Source: Myxococcales bacterium (lineage in GTDB: Bacteria > Myxococcota > Polyangia > HGW-17 > SLPX01). Taken from it: a DNA stretch of 64,000 nt. The stretch spans positions 1 to 64,000 of the forward strand of contig SLPX01000002.1 in the NCBI GenBank assembly GCA_007131745.1. Reading direction: 5' to 3'. The translations under genes and the position numbers were made by a program. Positions 42,201-51,818 of the stretch are shown here, in pieces; within the stretch, counting starts at the first letter, position 1, and every line of letters begins with the position of its first letter. The notes under the pieces were generated by a model. It saw nothing but the letters and a program-made list of their open reading frames with translations, was not told the origin of the DNA and ran no database searches.

Positions 42201-43646
42201 ATGGAACTATACAGAGGATTTGATTTGTTTCGTTTCTTGAGGTTGAAAACTTTCACCTCTGTTTTGTGTCTTTGGGTTTTTTGTTGCGCTTCTCCCGGGT
42301 GCGGTAAGGACAAGAATGGCGACGTGGATGCGGCGGTGCAGGATGCGGCCGCGGATGGTTCGGAAACCGATGTGGACGCGGGCGTTTCGGACGGCGGCGA
42401 CCCGGGTCCGGATGGGGCTGTCGCTCCGGTGGTTTTTTGCCCCCGGCTTTCAGAGCCCACTGGAGAAACAATCCATGTCACCCCCGAAGAAGCCGACGAT
42501 CTGAGAAGCATTGTGATGAACGCTGAGCCGGGGGCAACCATTGTGTTGGACGATGGCTATTACGACATGAGCGGAGGAGACAACTCTCACCGGCTCTCTT
42601 TCTACACAGACGGCGTGACGCTGAGGTCTGCAAGTGGAGAACCGGAAAACGTTGTGTTGGACGGAAACTACGTAACGGGAGAACTCCTTTCCATAGCTGC
42701 TTCCAATATTACGATTGCGGAAATCACACTTGCCCGAGCGTATCATCATCCGATACACGTGACCGGTGCGGCGGACCGCGACACTGAAAACACGTGGATA
42801 TACCGCGTTCGGATCCTGGATCCGGGCCAACAGGCGATCAAGATCAACCCGAGTTCGCAGAGAAAATACACCGACCGGGGCCGCATTGAGTGCTGTTACA
42901 TGGAACTCACGGATGAAGGCCGCGCTGAAGTAAGGGATAATTGTTACACTGGAGGGGTCGATGCTCACGCGGCCTGGCAGTGGGAAATCAGGGACAACAC
43001 GATCATCGGGTTTTGGTGTGAATCCGGACTGTCGCAACACGGGATCCACATGTGGAGAACGAGCCGGGATACGCTGGTGGAAAGAAACAGGATTATCGAT
43101 TGTGCCAGGGGGATAGGTTTCGGTCTTACCGAGACCTATGGAGGCACACCCAGGAGTTATCCCGACAACCCTTATCCGGACTTGGGTTTCTTGGATAACA
43201 TCGACGGGATCATCCGCAATAATTTCGTTTCCGCGGCGAGCGTGGCGCTCTTCAATTCATCAGCGGGATTTGACAGCGGAATTTCCATAGCGCAGTCGCC
43301 CGGATCCCAGGTGCTTCACAACACCGTGGTTTCGCTTCAGCCGCCGTTTTCAAGCATCGAGTGGCGGTTCTCAAAAACCAATGCAGTCATCCTGAACAAC
43401 CTGGTAACGCACAACCTGATGGAGCGAAACAACGCCCAGGCTACCGCAGATGGGAATATTGAAAACGCTCCCATTGATTTCTTCGTTGACGCCGAGTCCG
43501 GAGATCTGCACCTTGATCCGGACACGGCCTCCACCGCGATAGATTCCGGGGTATATGTTGCGCCCGGGCTTTGCGACGAGGACATAGACGGTGATCCCCG
43601 GGGTGAATTCCGGGATGTGGGGGCCGATGAAATACCGGTTGAATGA
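42201..43646 (+). CDS. Predicted right-handed beta-helix lipoprotein
   Basis: From the ATG at 42201 the product is 481 residues. A signal peptide ends in FCCASPGC, and an Asp/Ala/Gly-rich spacer (DVDAAVQDAAADG...) follows, typical of myxobacterial lipoproteins. Repeating strand rungs then appear (GVTLRSASGEPENVVLDGNYV, NTWIYRVRI, IIGFWCESGL, DTLVERNRIIDCARGIGF, GIIRNNFVSAASVAL, AVILNNLVTHN). This is the right-handed parallel beta-helix pattern of carbohydrate-active or adhesin proteins. The final VGADEIP is a common ending of that fold class. Polysaccharide cleavage or binding at the cell surface is plausible; no catalytic site was assigned. Confidence 0.7.
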   Translation: MELYRGFDLFRFLRLKTFTSVLCLWVFCCASPGCGKDKNGDVDAAVQDAAADGSETDVDAGVSDGGDPGPDGAVAPVVFCPRLSEPTGETIHVTPEEADDLRSIVMNAEPGATIVLDDGYYDMSGGDNSHRLSFYTDGVTLRSASGEPENVVLDGNYVTGELLSIAASNITIAEITLARAYHHPIHVTGAADRDTENTWIYRVRILDPGQQAIKINPSSQRKYTDRGRIECCYMELTDEGRAEVRDNCYTGGVDAHAAWQWEIRDNTIIGFWCESGLSQHGIHMWRTSRDTLVERNRIIDCARGIGFGLTETYGGTPRSYPDNPYPDLGFLDNIDGIIRNNFVSAASVALFNSSAGFDSGISIAQSPGSQVLHNTVVSLQPPFSSIEWRFSKTNAVILNNLVTHNLMERNNAQATADGNIENAPIDFFVDAESGDLHLDPDTASTAIDSGVYVAPGLCDEDIDGDPRGEFRDVGADEIPVE

Positions 43647-43709
43647 CCGGGAAAAGCCCGCGATAAAGATGTCGATAAAGTCGGCGATAAAGATGAGGGT
43701 GAAGATACT

Positions 43710-44438
43710 ATGAACACACGAAACACGATAATAACTGCGATTCTGACTTCCATGCTCACCTCCATCATCACTTTTTTCGGCCTGGATTACCTGAAATCCA
43801 GGAGGTGGACTGAAACGAAAACCGGGGAAAAAGAAGTACCGTTGATACTCGGTTTGACCGAGGCACAGGCTGAATCGGTTCTCCGGCAACAGGACCTGAA
43901 GCTATCCATTATCGAAAAGAAACCCAGCGAGGATTTTCAGGCAGGCGCGGTTTCGGTCCAGTCGCCGGTCAAGGGCGCCATGTTGCCGCCCGGTTCAGTC
44001 GTAAGCGCGGTTTTGAGCACTGGGCCGCCGAGGGAACACATTCCTGATATTATCGGAAAACCTCTTGCTGAAGCTACTCGGCGCTTAGCAGAAGAAGGTT
44101 TCAGGGTCGGCACTGTTACAAAAAAAGAGAACCCCGAGATCCCTAAGGACCATGTATCAACGACAACTCCGCAGGCCGGAGCGAAGGCGGAAACCGGGAC
44201 AACCGTGCACCTCGTGCTTTCAACGGGCGCAGGGACCATTGAGGTGCCGAGGCTGGTCGGAAGGTATTACGGAGCGGCAAAAAAAGAAATTCTGGAAGCC
44301 GGTTTCGAACTCGGACAAGTAAGATGGGCGGACAATTTCGACAGAGACTCTTTTGTGATTTTGAGGCAATCGCCCGAACCGGGAACCGAGGCCCGAACGG
44401 GAACAAAAATAGATATTACGGTCAACCGGGGGGATTGA
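43710..44438 (+). CDS. Membrane-anchored protein with three PASTA domains
   Basis: The 242-residue protein has an N-terminal membrane helix (ITAILTSMLTSIITFFGLDYL) and three PASTA units: VPLILGLTEAQAESVL, IPDIIGKPLAEATRRLAEEG and VPRLVGRYYGAAKKEILEAG. Each unit ends near QSPVKG, TTPQAG or QSPEPG. PASTA domains bind peptidoglycan fragments or beta-lactams, usually at the outside end of Ser/Thr kinases or penicillin-binding proteins. Here there is no enzyme domain, so it may be a cell-wall sensor or anchor. The ribosome site is GAGGGTGAAG. Confidence 0.85.
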   Translation: MNTRNTIITAILTSMLTSIITFFGLDYLKSRRWTETKTGEKEVPLILGLTEAQAESVLRQQDLKLSIIEKKPSEDFQAGAVSVQSPVKGAMLPPGSVVSAVLSTGPPREHIPDIIGKPLAEATRRLAEEGFRVGTVTKKENPEIPKDHVSTTTPQAGAKAETGTTVHLVLSTGAGTIEVPRLVGRYYGAAKKEILEAGFELGQVRWADNFDRDSFVILRQSPEPGTEARTGTKIDITVNRGD

Positions 44439-44458
44439 ATAATCTGCGTTCGTGTTTC

Positions 44459-45859
44459 TCAAAATCCGCTCTTGAATATTGAATTCAGTTTTCTGGCGTA
44501 CATTCTCAAACGGTGCAGTCCGTCTCCGGCCGCGGTTGATTCAGAAACTTCAACGGGATTGAGCCTGGGTGCGCCGTGTTCCAGGAAAACAGAGTTGCCC
44601 AAGAGCAGTGGGTCGGTGTGTTCGGGTATTTTCCAGTCGGTCCAGGAGGGAGTCCCCGGGATGGGGGAAAGACCGGACACGGTCACTGTGGAGCCGGCCT
44701 CGTAAGCGGCTCTTATGGTAGCTTCGATTTCGTCTTCCTTTTGGCCGGGCAGTCCTGCAAGCACATAGGTTATGGGTTCTCCGTGCGCGAAGCCGCTTTT
44801 CAGTAGACATGACATTGCTCGCTCGTATTGTTCAAGTGTAATCTTGGCGTTCATGTCGTTTTCTCGGGCAGGGGCAGAGCTTTCTAGACTCAAGCGCGGC
44901 CGTTTGAATCCTGTTCTTTTCATCATGGAAGCGAGTTCTTCGTCAATGAACCTGGGCGAAAGTCCGTTAGGGGTGTGGAAGCTTATTTCAAAACGGGTTC
45001 CTCCACCCGCTTCCAGCAGTAGTTGCAGGAGAGGTTTTATGTGTTTATCCGGTTGATGCAAAAGCGCATCATCATAAAACACGAAATCTTTCATTCCCTG
45101 GACTTCATGTGCAGTAAGAATCTCTTCTGCGACTTCCTTGAAATCTCTCCGGTGAAAACCGGGATGCAACAGGGGTGTGGCGCAGAACTTGCACTTAAAC
45201 GAACATCCCATTGAAGTCATCAGCGGATAACTCGTCGGATGGGGGTAGAGACTCATGGCACGTCCTATGCTTTGCGGTAAGCTTTCCGACCAGGGTTGAA
45301 GTTTTGTTCCCAGGATTTTTTCCAGTTCTCGGATTCGAGGCGGAGGCCTTTCGTGAAACGAACAAATGAGATCCGCGTTGATGTGTTGTGCAGCGTGGCC
45401 GGGCAGAAGATCCGCGTAAAGCCCTCCGAATATTAGCGGCGTGCCCGGAAAACAACGCCGGAGCAGCCGCGCTGTTTCAGCCGCTCCGAGATACCAATAG
45501 GTCATAGAAGAACCCAGCAGCAAAGCGTCAAAGCTGTTTTCTTGGGCGAGTCTTTTCAGATGTTTTTCAACATTTTCAAACGGCGCGCCGTAGCGGGAAA
45601 ACCATCTCGGAACGAAGCGCACGATTTCGGGTTTTTGTATGTGAGTCTTGAAAAAAGCACCGCTGCCGTCAGCTTTCGATTTCGGATTCGCGTTTGGTCC
45701 CCAGGCCGGATGTCCCCTGTCAAGAACGTCCACGAGTTCGACCCGTGCACCGCTTTTCATCAGTGTCTCACCCAGCGATAACAGGCCGAGCGGTCTCATC
45801 CAGAGATCATAGGCTGTGAAGTCGTGAATCCAGGGATTGCAGAGAAGAAACTGCTTCAT
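44459..45859 (-). CDS. B12-binding-type radical SAM enzyme
   Basis: The 466-residue protein has an N-terminal B12-binding-like region ([35 protein letters not shown]) followed by the radical SAM cluster motif [15 protein letters not shown] (CxxxCxxC). After it come FVFYDDALL and the [20 protein letters not shown] barrel segments and a C-terminal tail. It would use a [4Fe-4S] cluster and S-adenosylmethionine, probably with cobalamin, for methylation or rearrangement of an unknown substrate. It begins in a 4-base overlap with the end of the FGGY kinase gene upstream (45856-45859), so both are translated together. Confidence 0.88.
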   Translation of the reverse strand: MKQFLLCNPWIHDFTAYDLWMRPLGLLSLGETLMKSGARVELVDVLDRGHPAWGPNANPKSKADGSGAFFKTHIQKPEIVRFVPRWFSRYGAPFENVEKHLKRLAQENSFDALLLGSSMTYWYLGAAETARLLRRCFPGTPLIFGGLYADLLPGHAAQHINADLICSFHERPPPRIRELEKILGTKLQPWSESLPQSIGRAMSLYPHPTSYPLMTSMGCSFKCKFCATPLLHPGFHRRDFKEVAEEILTAHEVQGMKDFVFYDDALLHQPDKHIKPLLQLLLEAGGGTRFEISFHTPNGLSPRFIDEELASMMKRTGFKRPRLSLESSAPARENDMNAKITLEQYERAMSCLLKSGFAHGEPITYVLAGLPGQKEDEIEATIRAAYEAGSTVTVSGLSPIPGTPSWTDWKIPEHTDPLLLGNSVFLEHGAPRLNPVEVSESTAAGDGLHRLRMYARKLNSIFKSGF

Positions 45860-47421
45860 ACGGGAGATTCAGGATAACCGGTTATATCCCTTATTTCGTC
45901 ATAAAGAGGCTTCAGACGATCATACATTCTCAAGTAGACCCGCTTGTATAAGCGGTCATAGATTTCGCTGGCGCTTCGGTTGGGCTCGAACGTGGCGCCC
46001 GTACGGGTCATTTCCGAAACAGCTGTGCGAAAATCCCTGTACCACCCGAGTCCGATAGCTGCGTCTATGGCTGCGCCCAGACCCGACGCTTCGTATATGT
46101 GGGGCCTGGATGCAGGCAGGCCGAAGATGTCGGCGGTGAGTTGCATGGCTCCGTCGCTTTGAGATCCTCCGCCTGCAACCCTTATTTCACGGATCTTCTT
46201 CTTGCTTCTTTTTTCGGTGCGCTCTTTTCCTTCTCTCAGGGCATAAGCAAGACCCTCCAAGATTGCCCGGTAAATGTGGGCTCTCGTGTGCACATCTCCG
46301 AAACCGATTATGGCCCCCTTTGCTTCGGGACCCGGCATTTTTACTCCCGGTGACCAATATGGCTGCAGAGTAAGGCCGAGGCAGCCGGGCGGCACATCCT
46401 TGAGCAACTCGTCGAAGAGGATCTCCGGTTCAATGCCTCTTTCCTCGGCCAGCTTTTTTTCCCTCAAACCGAATTCTTTTTTGAACCACGAAACCATCCA
46501 GTATCCCCGGAAAATTTGAATTTCCAGTGCATATGCACCTGGGATCGCCGCGGGGTAAGGTGGAATAAACGGTATGACTTCCACGTAGTCGCTGTGGACT
46601 GTGTTGATGGTGGCGGTCGTGCCGTAACTAAGACATCCCACGTGAGGTTCCACGCAGCCGGCTCCCAGTACTTCGCAAGCTTTGTCCGCTGCTGCCGAAA
46701 GGACGGGTGTCCCCTCGGGGATACCGGTTTCTTCCCCGGCCCGCTTGGTAATTTCACCTAGAATTCCTCCCGGCTGGACCAATTCTGGAAGATGGCGTCT
46801 TTTGACCGGAATAGCGTTCCATTTCCAGTCCAACGGGTTCGCCCAACCCAGGCCTTTGTAATCAAACGGAATGTAGCCGACCTGGCTTCCCACCGAATCA
46901 ACGAAACGGCCTGTAAGCCGGTGAGTTAAAAAACCCGAAAGAAGAAGGTACTTATGTGTCTTCTTCCATATCTCGGGTTGGTTCTGCTTGATCCAGTTCG
47001 CTTCGGCCTTGGACTGAAAGAATTCGACTGTTTCGCTCATGTTCACGCATTTGAAAGCAAGGCCCCAAAATCCTTTTACAGGTTCAAGCCCCCTGGTTCG
47101 TCTTCCGTCCAGCCAAATAATCGCTGGTCTCAGAGGTTTGCCGTCCGCATCCACATTGACTACTGTGGCGCGCTGGGTGGTGATCGTCACTCCGGCGAGT
47201 CTTTCCTTTACGCCTTTTTCTTTCATGAGGATGCGGCACGCCTCACACAGTTTTGTCCAGAAATAATCCGGGTCCTGCTCCGCCCAGCCGGGGTGGTTGG
47301 AATAATAGGGTTCGATATCCACCTTGACCTTTTTATCCAGGTTGCCCCGTCCGTCGAAGAGAAGCGCTCTTACGCTCTGTGTGCCGTTGTCTATCGCCAG
47401 AATACGATCCTTGTTGCTCAT
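45856..47421 (-). CDS. FGGY-family carbohydrate kinase
   Basis: From the ATG at 47421 ([17 protein letters not shown]) the product is 521 residues; a start at 47445 would add eight. FGGY kinases phosphorylate sugars or polyols with ATP. Visible motifs are the N-terminal phosphate loop [34 protein letters not shown], and the C-terminal [20 protein letters not shown] with [18 protein letters not shown]. The substrate is not determined; xylulose-, glycerol- or related polyols are all possible. It is coupled by a 4-base overlap to a radical SAM enzyme rather than to a sugar transporter or isomerase, which is unusual. Confidence 0.88.
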   Translation of the reverse strand: MSNKDRILAIDNGTQSVRALLFDGRGNLDKKVKVDIEPYYSNHPGWAEQDPDYFWTKLCEACRILMKEKGVKERLAGVTITTQRATVVNVDADGKPLRPAIIWLDGRRTRGLEPVKGFWGLAFKCVNMSETVEFFQSKAEANWIKQNQPEIWKKTHKYLLLSGFLTHRLTGRFVDSVGSQVGYIPFDYKGLGWANPLDWKWNAIPVKRRHLPELVQPGGILGEITKRAGEETGIPEGTPVLSAAADKACEVLGAGCVEPHVGCLSYGTTATINTVHSDYVEVIPFIPPYPAAIPGAYALEIQIFRGYWMVSWFKKEFGLREKKLAEERGIEPEILFDELLKDVPPGCLGLTLQPYWSPGVKMPGPEAKGAIIGFGDVHTRAHIYRAILEGLAYALREGKERTEKRSKKKIREIRVAGGGSQSDGAMQLTADIFGLPASRPHIYEASGLGAAIDAAIGLGWYRDFRTAVSEMTRTGATFEPNRSASEIYDRLYKRVYLRMYDRLKPLYDEIRDITGYPESPV

Positions 47422-47624
47422 TTCCGTTTTCCTGTCGGTTTGCAATTAATGCTTCTTCCAGCCCATGGATGATTTGCATTATTTGTAAATTCCCATACCA
47501 TTGCAAAAGGCTTTTTATCAAGAACATTGATAATGGGTGGTTGCAATCACTTCTTCATGACGCTAGACCAGTGTGGCGATGTTTTGAAAAAGTTGTATTG
47601 AAAGCTTGAAAAGAGGAGACACAA

Positions 47625-48575
47625 ATGAAAATGAAGGGCATGCGCGCGAACAGCCCCGGGTTGGTGATTTTTCTCCCGGTTGCGTTGGCCGCTGCAGTGT
47701 GTGGATGCAGGAATAAAGGAGATGACTCTAAAGGGTCTCATCCATCCCGAGGCCCGGCCGCTGAAGGTGAAATTGAACGGCAAGTAGAAAAAGAAGGTCT
47801 GCCCCCGGCACCGGGGCCGCTTGCGCTGCGGAGCCCGAAAACCCCTTCTGTTCCCCTGAAATCCAATCCGCTGGAAACCCTGCGGCCTTTCGCCGACCGG
47901 GCGGTGCGCGGAATGACTGCTCAATTGCAAGGCGGATCCATAGACGAAGCTTACCCTGATTTTGAAATTGACCGCGGGGACGAGAATCGTTTGAACGCGT
48001 TTTCATCGGTCGTGGATCTTGCCGGGTTCAGGGAAGTTAAAGGCATTGTACTTGGATTCGACCTGTTCCTGTTACACCGGGGAAGGAATGTGCTCTTGGT
48101 GAAAACAAGTATCCTCTTCGACGCCGAACAGGCCGCTTTTGCCGACTTCGGGGTTGAAAGAGGATTGAAACAATTGCCCGGCATGGTTTATCCACTGTCT
48201 GCGTTTACGCGTGGATTTGTGGTGTTCAGAGAGGCTGCTTCTGAGCTTTCCACTGTCCTGAACTCATCGTCATGCAGCTTCCTTCCGGTCTTGGAACCAT
48301 CGGCCGCCCGGCCGTGGTTTCCTCCAAAAACAGCGAAACAGGTGGGGGAAAACCTTGAAAAGATAAAAAAATCCATGGAAGATTCCTGCGCCTTGATTGC
48401 AACATACGAATGGGATGAAGTTCGGGTTCGCCCGGCAGAACTCAACTTCCTGGTTACTGACGAAAGCGGTGAGCCGGCCGGTCAGATTCAGTCGGCCTTT
48501 GCAGACAGGGCGAACAAACCTGCCGTGAAGGTTCAGGGCCAGATACGGTCTTTCAAACCTATAGGCGGGCGATAA
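47625..48575 (+). CDS. Predicted lipoprotein of unknown function
   Basis: The 316-residue protein has a signal peptide ending in VCGC, a proline-rich spacer, and a globular domain with LETLRPFADRAVRGMTAQLQGG and FREVKGIVLGFDLFLLHRGRN. A late pair of Cys occurs at SSSCSF and EDSCALI. No family is recognised. AGAGGAGACACAA precedes the ATG. It ends 40 bases before the site-2 protease start and is likely cotranscribed with it, so a role in envelope stress is possible but not shown. Confidence 0.6.
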   Translation: MKMKGMRANSPGLVIFLPVALAAAVCGCRNKGDDSKGSHPSRGPAAEGEIERQVEKEGLPPAPGPLALRSPKTPSVPLKSNPLETLRPFADRAVRGMTAQLQGGSIDEAYPDFEIDRGDENRLNAFSSVVDLAGFREVKGIVLGFDLFLLHRGRNVLLVKTSILFDAEQAAFADFGVERGLKQLPGMVYPLSAFTRGFVVFREAASELSTVLNSSSCSFLPVLEPSAARPWFPPKTAKQVGENLEKIKKSMEDSCALIATYEWDEVRVRPAELNFLVTDESGEPAGQIQSAFADRANKPAVKVQGQIRSFKPIGGR

Positions 48576-48615
48576 CCATTGAAACTCGGACCGAATCCAT
48601 GACATATTGAATCCC

Positions 48616-50283
48616 ATGATTTTTGTATGGTTTCTACTCTTGATAGGCCCGCTCATTTTTGTGCATGAACTGGGTCACTTTGCAGTCGCCAAACTTTTTG
48701 ATGTAAAGGTGGAGCGGTTTTCACTGGGGTTCGGACCCGCGATAAAGGGAATGAGCTGGAAACGCGGTGACACGGAATACCGGGTTTCGTATTTTCCCCT
48801 CGGCGGGTATGTGAAAATGCTGGGCGATGATCCCACGGTGGAAATACCTGAAAAGGACAAAGCCCGTGCGTTTCCCAACAAGCCGTTGTACCAACGTTAT
48901 CTCATTGTGATCGCAGGACCGTTTTTCAACCTCGCAATGCCCGTCTTGATCTATTTCTGCTATTTTGCAGCCCAGTCGACAGCGTCTCCTGCTATCATCG
49001 GCACCGTGTTGGAGGGTGAACCCGGGGAGACAGCAGGTTTGAAACCCGGCGACAGAGTGATCTCCGTGGACGGAAAAACCACGCGCTACTGGTTCGATCT
49101 TACCAGGGTAATCCGCAACAATCCCGACAGAAAAATCACTCTGAAGATCGAGCGTAATGGCGAAAAGCTCAGTGTAGATGCACGCCCTCGGTTGCGCCGC
49201 CAGGAAACGAGGTTGGGCGTGGTGGAAGAGAGGGGGTTGTTGGGGATTGTGCCGGCGTTCACGGCATCCCAGATTGGTATCTCCGATCCGGACAGTCCGG
49301 CAGCCGAGGCAGGTTTGCGGACCGGAGACTGGATACTCGCAGTTAACCGGCAGCCTACACGGTACTGGCACCAACTGCGTCGGGCATTGGAAAAGTTGAA
49401 ACCGGATGAAATCGTGGAATTGACCGTTCTGCGTCCCGTTAGACCAAGGGAAGCCGATTTCACGGACATCAGGATCTTTAGACCGATTAACTTGAAGATG
49501 ACCGTGGCGCCGCCTTTTCTCGACGACCCTGATTCCACGTCCCGGACCCTTGGTTATACGGGCATTTTGCCGGGTGAAATGTTCCTGGAGTACGTGGAAC
49601 CGGGAAGCCCGGCGCACAGGTTGGGTTTTAAAGAAGGGGATCGGATAGTTTCGGCCATGAACAAACCCGTAAAGAGCTGGTTTCTTCTTGAAAACATTTT
49701 ACACCGTTACAAGGATAAGGCGATTCCGATAACCTGGCGGCCTTACGGTAAGCCGCTCAGGAAAGGTAACTTGCACCAACAAAAAAAGGTCATAACCAAC
49801 GAGTTCAAGCAAATAGAGGAAAGCTATGTGTTCGGAGCCACCAACCGCATAACGCACCGGTTTCCGGAAGACATTCCCATCCACAGCCGGGTCGCATACG
49901 GCGGCAAAATGGCCTTGCTCATGACGGGTGAGATTATTTATGACATGGGACTGGCGGTGGTTCAGATGTTTCGCGGAAGAGTCCCCGCCGATTCGGTGGG
50001 CGGGCCTATCATGCTCGCCAATATTGCACAGGTGGCCGCGTCGAAAGGATGGGACGTCTTCCTGTGGATCATGGCTTTGATATCATTGAACCTGGGTTTG
50101 TTGAATCTCTTGCCTATTCCCGTTCTGGACGGAGGACATGTCCTGATTTTCACGATAGAAGCGGTGCGTAGAAAACCTCTCAGTCTAAACGCCCGCATTT
50201 ACGTAACTTACGCCGGACTTTTCCTTATATTGGCGCTGATGGTCTGGGCATTTAAAAACGACATCGTCCGGTACTTTTTCTGA
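48616..50283 (+). CDS. rseP: Site-2 intramembrane metalloprotease (RseP/M50) with three PDZ-like units
   Basis: The start is the ATG at 48616, giving 555 residues; a TTG nine bases earlier is less likely. The first helix carries the zinc motif HELGH (residues 17-21 region, PLIFVHELGHFAVAKL). The C-terminal membrane part has LNLLPIPVLDGGHVLIF, the second metal-site motif. These enzymes cut membrane-bound anti-sigma factors. Three PDZ-like units lie between (around PGETAGLKPGDRVISVDG, SPAAEAGLRTGDWILAVN and SPAHRLGFKEGDRIVSAM), one more than the two usual in RseP. The extra unit accounts for the greater length. Confidence 0.9.
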   Translation: MIFVWFLLLIGPLIFVHELGHFAVAKLFDVKVERFSLGFGPAIKGMSWKRGDTEYRVSYFPLGGYVKMLGDDPTVEIPEKDKARAFPNKPLYQRYLIVIAGPFFNLAMPVLIYFCYFAAQSTASPAIIGTVLEGEPGETAGLKPGDRVISVDGKTTRYWFDLTRVIRNNPDRKITLKIERNGEKLSVDARPRLRRQETRLGVVEERGLLGIVPAFTASQIGISDPDSPAAEAGLRTGDWILAVNRQPTRYWHQLRRALEKLKPDEIVELTVLRPVRPREADFTDIRIFRPINLKMTVAPPFLDDPDSTSRTLGYTGILPGEMFLEYVEPGSPAHRLGFKEGDRIVSAMNKPVKSWFLLENILHRYKDKAIPITWRPYGKPLRKGNLHQQKKVITNEFKQIEESYVFGATNRITHRFPEDIPIHSRVAYGGKMALLMTGEIIYDMGLAVVQMFRGRVPADSVGGPIMLANIAQVAASKGWDVFLWIMALISLNLGLLNLLPIPVLDGGHVLIFTIEAVRRKPLSLNARIYVTYAGLFLILALMVWAFKNDIVRYFF

Positions 50284-50320
50284 CAAACCAGGTTTTGCGA
50301 AATCAACAGGACAAAAAACC

Positions 50321-51151
50321 TTGAAACCGAAAAGAACCCTGCTTGCAATTGATACAGCTACTAAAACCGCGGCGGCCGCGGTGCTGGATTTTGATGAGGA
50401 ATCAGTGCTGTCGGAAAAGAGCGCACCGGCTGAAACTCATGGAAAAGCGCTCGTTCCCCTCATCCAGGCGACATTTGAAGAAGCCGGGGTGGAACCTCGC
50501 AGTTTGGTCGGCGTGGGATGTGGAGCGGGGCCGGGTTCGTTTACGGGTGTGCGCGTCGGACTCGCCACGGCCAAGGGGATATGCTTGCCTGCAAATCTTC
50601 CGCTGGCATTGATTTCTTCCCTGGACGGCGTTGCGTGCAGGATACAAGAGACCGGTAATAAACCGAAATCCGCGGGAGTCGCATCAATAAGGAACTCTTG
50701 TCCGCTGTTGGTTGCTCCCTGCATGGATGCACGGCGGGGGGAAGTTTTTTTCTCGCTCTTCGCAGCCGATACCCCGTATAAACTCTTGAGCCTCCTGGAT
50801 CCATGCGCTGCCTCTCCGGCGCAAGCGATTCGAATACTGTCAACCTGGGTCCAAAACACTGAAAACCTCAAAGCACACTCCCTTGATTCGCTGAGCAGCG
50901 TCAAGATACACATTATTGGTACCGGACTCTCCATGCTTGAAAACGAAATTGAAAAAAACACCGTGAATGGAGAAGGTGTTTTCGTCTCCTGCCAAGTCGA
51001 TCCGTGGCCGAGCGCTGCTGCAATCGGCATAATGGCTCTTCGCAAAATCAAGGAAAACCGGTCGGACGATCTGGCCGCTGCCCAGCCGATTTACCTCAGG
51101 CCTTCGGATGCAGAGCAAAAATTCAATGTAGACCTCTCCCCGCAGAAGTGA
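50321..51151 (+). CDS. tsaB: TsaB: tRNA t6A biosynthesis protein
   Basis: TsaB (YeaZ) pairs with TsaD and TsaE to make N6-threonylcarbamoyladenosine at tRNA position 37. The 276-residue protein has LLAIDTATKTAAAAVL, THGKALVPLI, GAGPGSFTGVRVGLATAKGI and an IYLRPSDAEQKF ending. I accept a TTG start at 50321 because the conserved region begins at once and AGGA lies about eight bases upstream; there is no ATG nearby. It follows rseP by 37 bases. It is longer than E. coli TsaB (231 residues) through loops in the middle. Confidence 0.92.
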   Translation: MKPKRTLLAIDTATKTAAAAVLDFDEESVLSEKSAPAETHGKALVPLIQATFEEAGVEPRSLVGVGCGAGPGSFTGVRVGLATAKGICLPANLPLALISSLDGVACRIQETGNKPKSAGVASIRNSCPLLVAPCMDARRGEVFFSLFAADTPYKLLSLLDPCAASPAQAIRILSTWVQNTENLKAHSLDSLSSVKIHIIGTGLSMLENEIEKNTVNGEGVFVSCQVDPWPSAAAIGIMALRKIKENRSDDLAAAQPIYLRPSDAEQKFNVDLSPQK

Positions 51152-51163
51152 TGATAAAGTACT

Positions 51164-51595
51164 CTAACCTCCAATGAAGAACCAGATCACCACGCCGACG
51201 GAGATTAGCACGGCACCGACGAAGAGCATGACCAATGGACCCAGCCAGGAGCCGGCGAACCCTTTGATCTTGGCCTTCTTAGGATTGCTTTCCAGGTAAA
51301 GAACTTCAACGGAATCGCCCTCTTTCATGCTCGAACTACTGCTGCTTACTGTTGAAACAAAGTCCACCTGTCGGCCGTCCGCGGTTTGAAAGCGCACCAT
51401 CGGAGCGTAGGTGACAGTTCTGGGTCCCGAACTAGAAGAGGATCTTCGCTGCATGAAACCGGTGATTGTTCCGGTGGTAACGCGTGCTCGAGATTTGAAT
51501 CTTATTGAAGCGAGAAACCAAAATAATCCTACCAGCAGCATGATAACGCCCAGGCCGGCGATTCCCACGGAGACCAATTGTTCGATATTATTCAT
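51164..51595 (-). CDS. DUF3592-family membrane protein
   Basis: The 143-residue protein has an N-terminal helix (GIAGLGVIMLLVGLFWFLAS), a beta-rich middle (TTGTITGFMQRRS, TYAPMVRFQTADGRQVDF, EGDSVEVLYLESNPKKAKI) and a C-terminal helix (GPLVMLFVGAVLISVGVVIWF). This is the DUF3592 pattern. Two Ser-rich loops are present. The function of the family is unknown. It is convergent with tsaB and divergent from the PP2C gene. Confidence 0.8.
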   Translation of the reverse strand: MNNIEQLVSVGIAGLGVIMLLVGLFWFLASIRFKSRARVTTGTITGFMQRRSSSSSGPRTVTYAPMVRFQTADGRQVDFVSTVSSSSSSMKEGDSVEVLYLESNPKKAKIKGFAGSWLGPLVMLFVGAVLISVGVVIWFFIGG

Positions 51596-51818
51596 GACCT
51601 TCCTCCTGCTTTGTTATAGATCGGCATCAGGCAGAATCCTGGTTTTTAAAAATTTTGGCAAGAACAAAGGAGTCGCATTCTCTGCGGATGCTTTGATTGA
51701 CTGAGAAAAACCGCTGTGGTACGGAATATCGTTGTTTAATGCTCGTATAATCAGGAGTGTTTGGAAGGAAATTATCCATACATGAGAGTACAAACTTAAC
51801 CCGGAGGAACTCGGGGTC

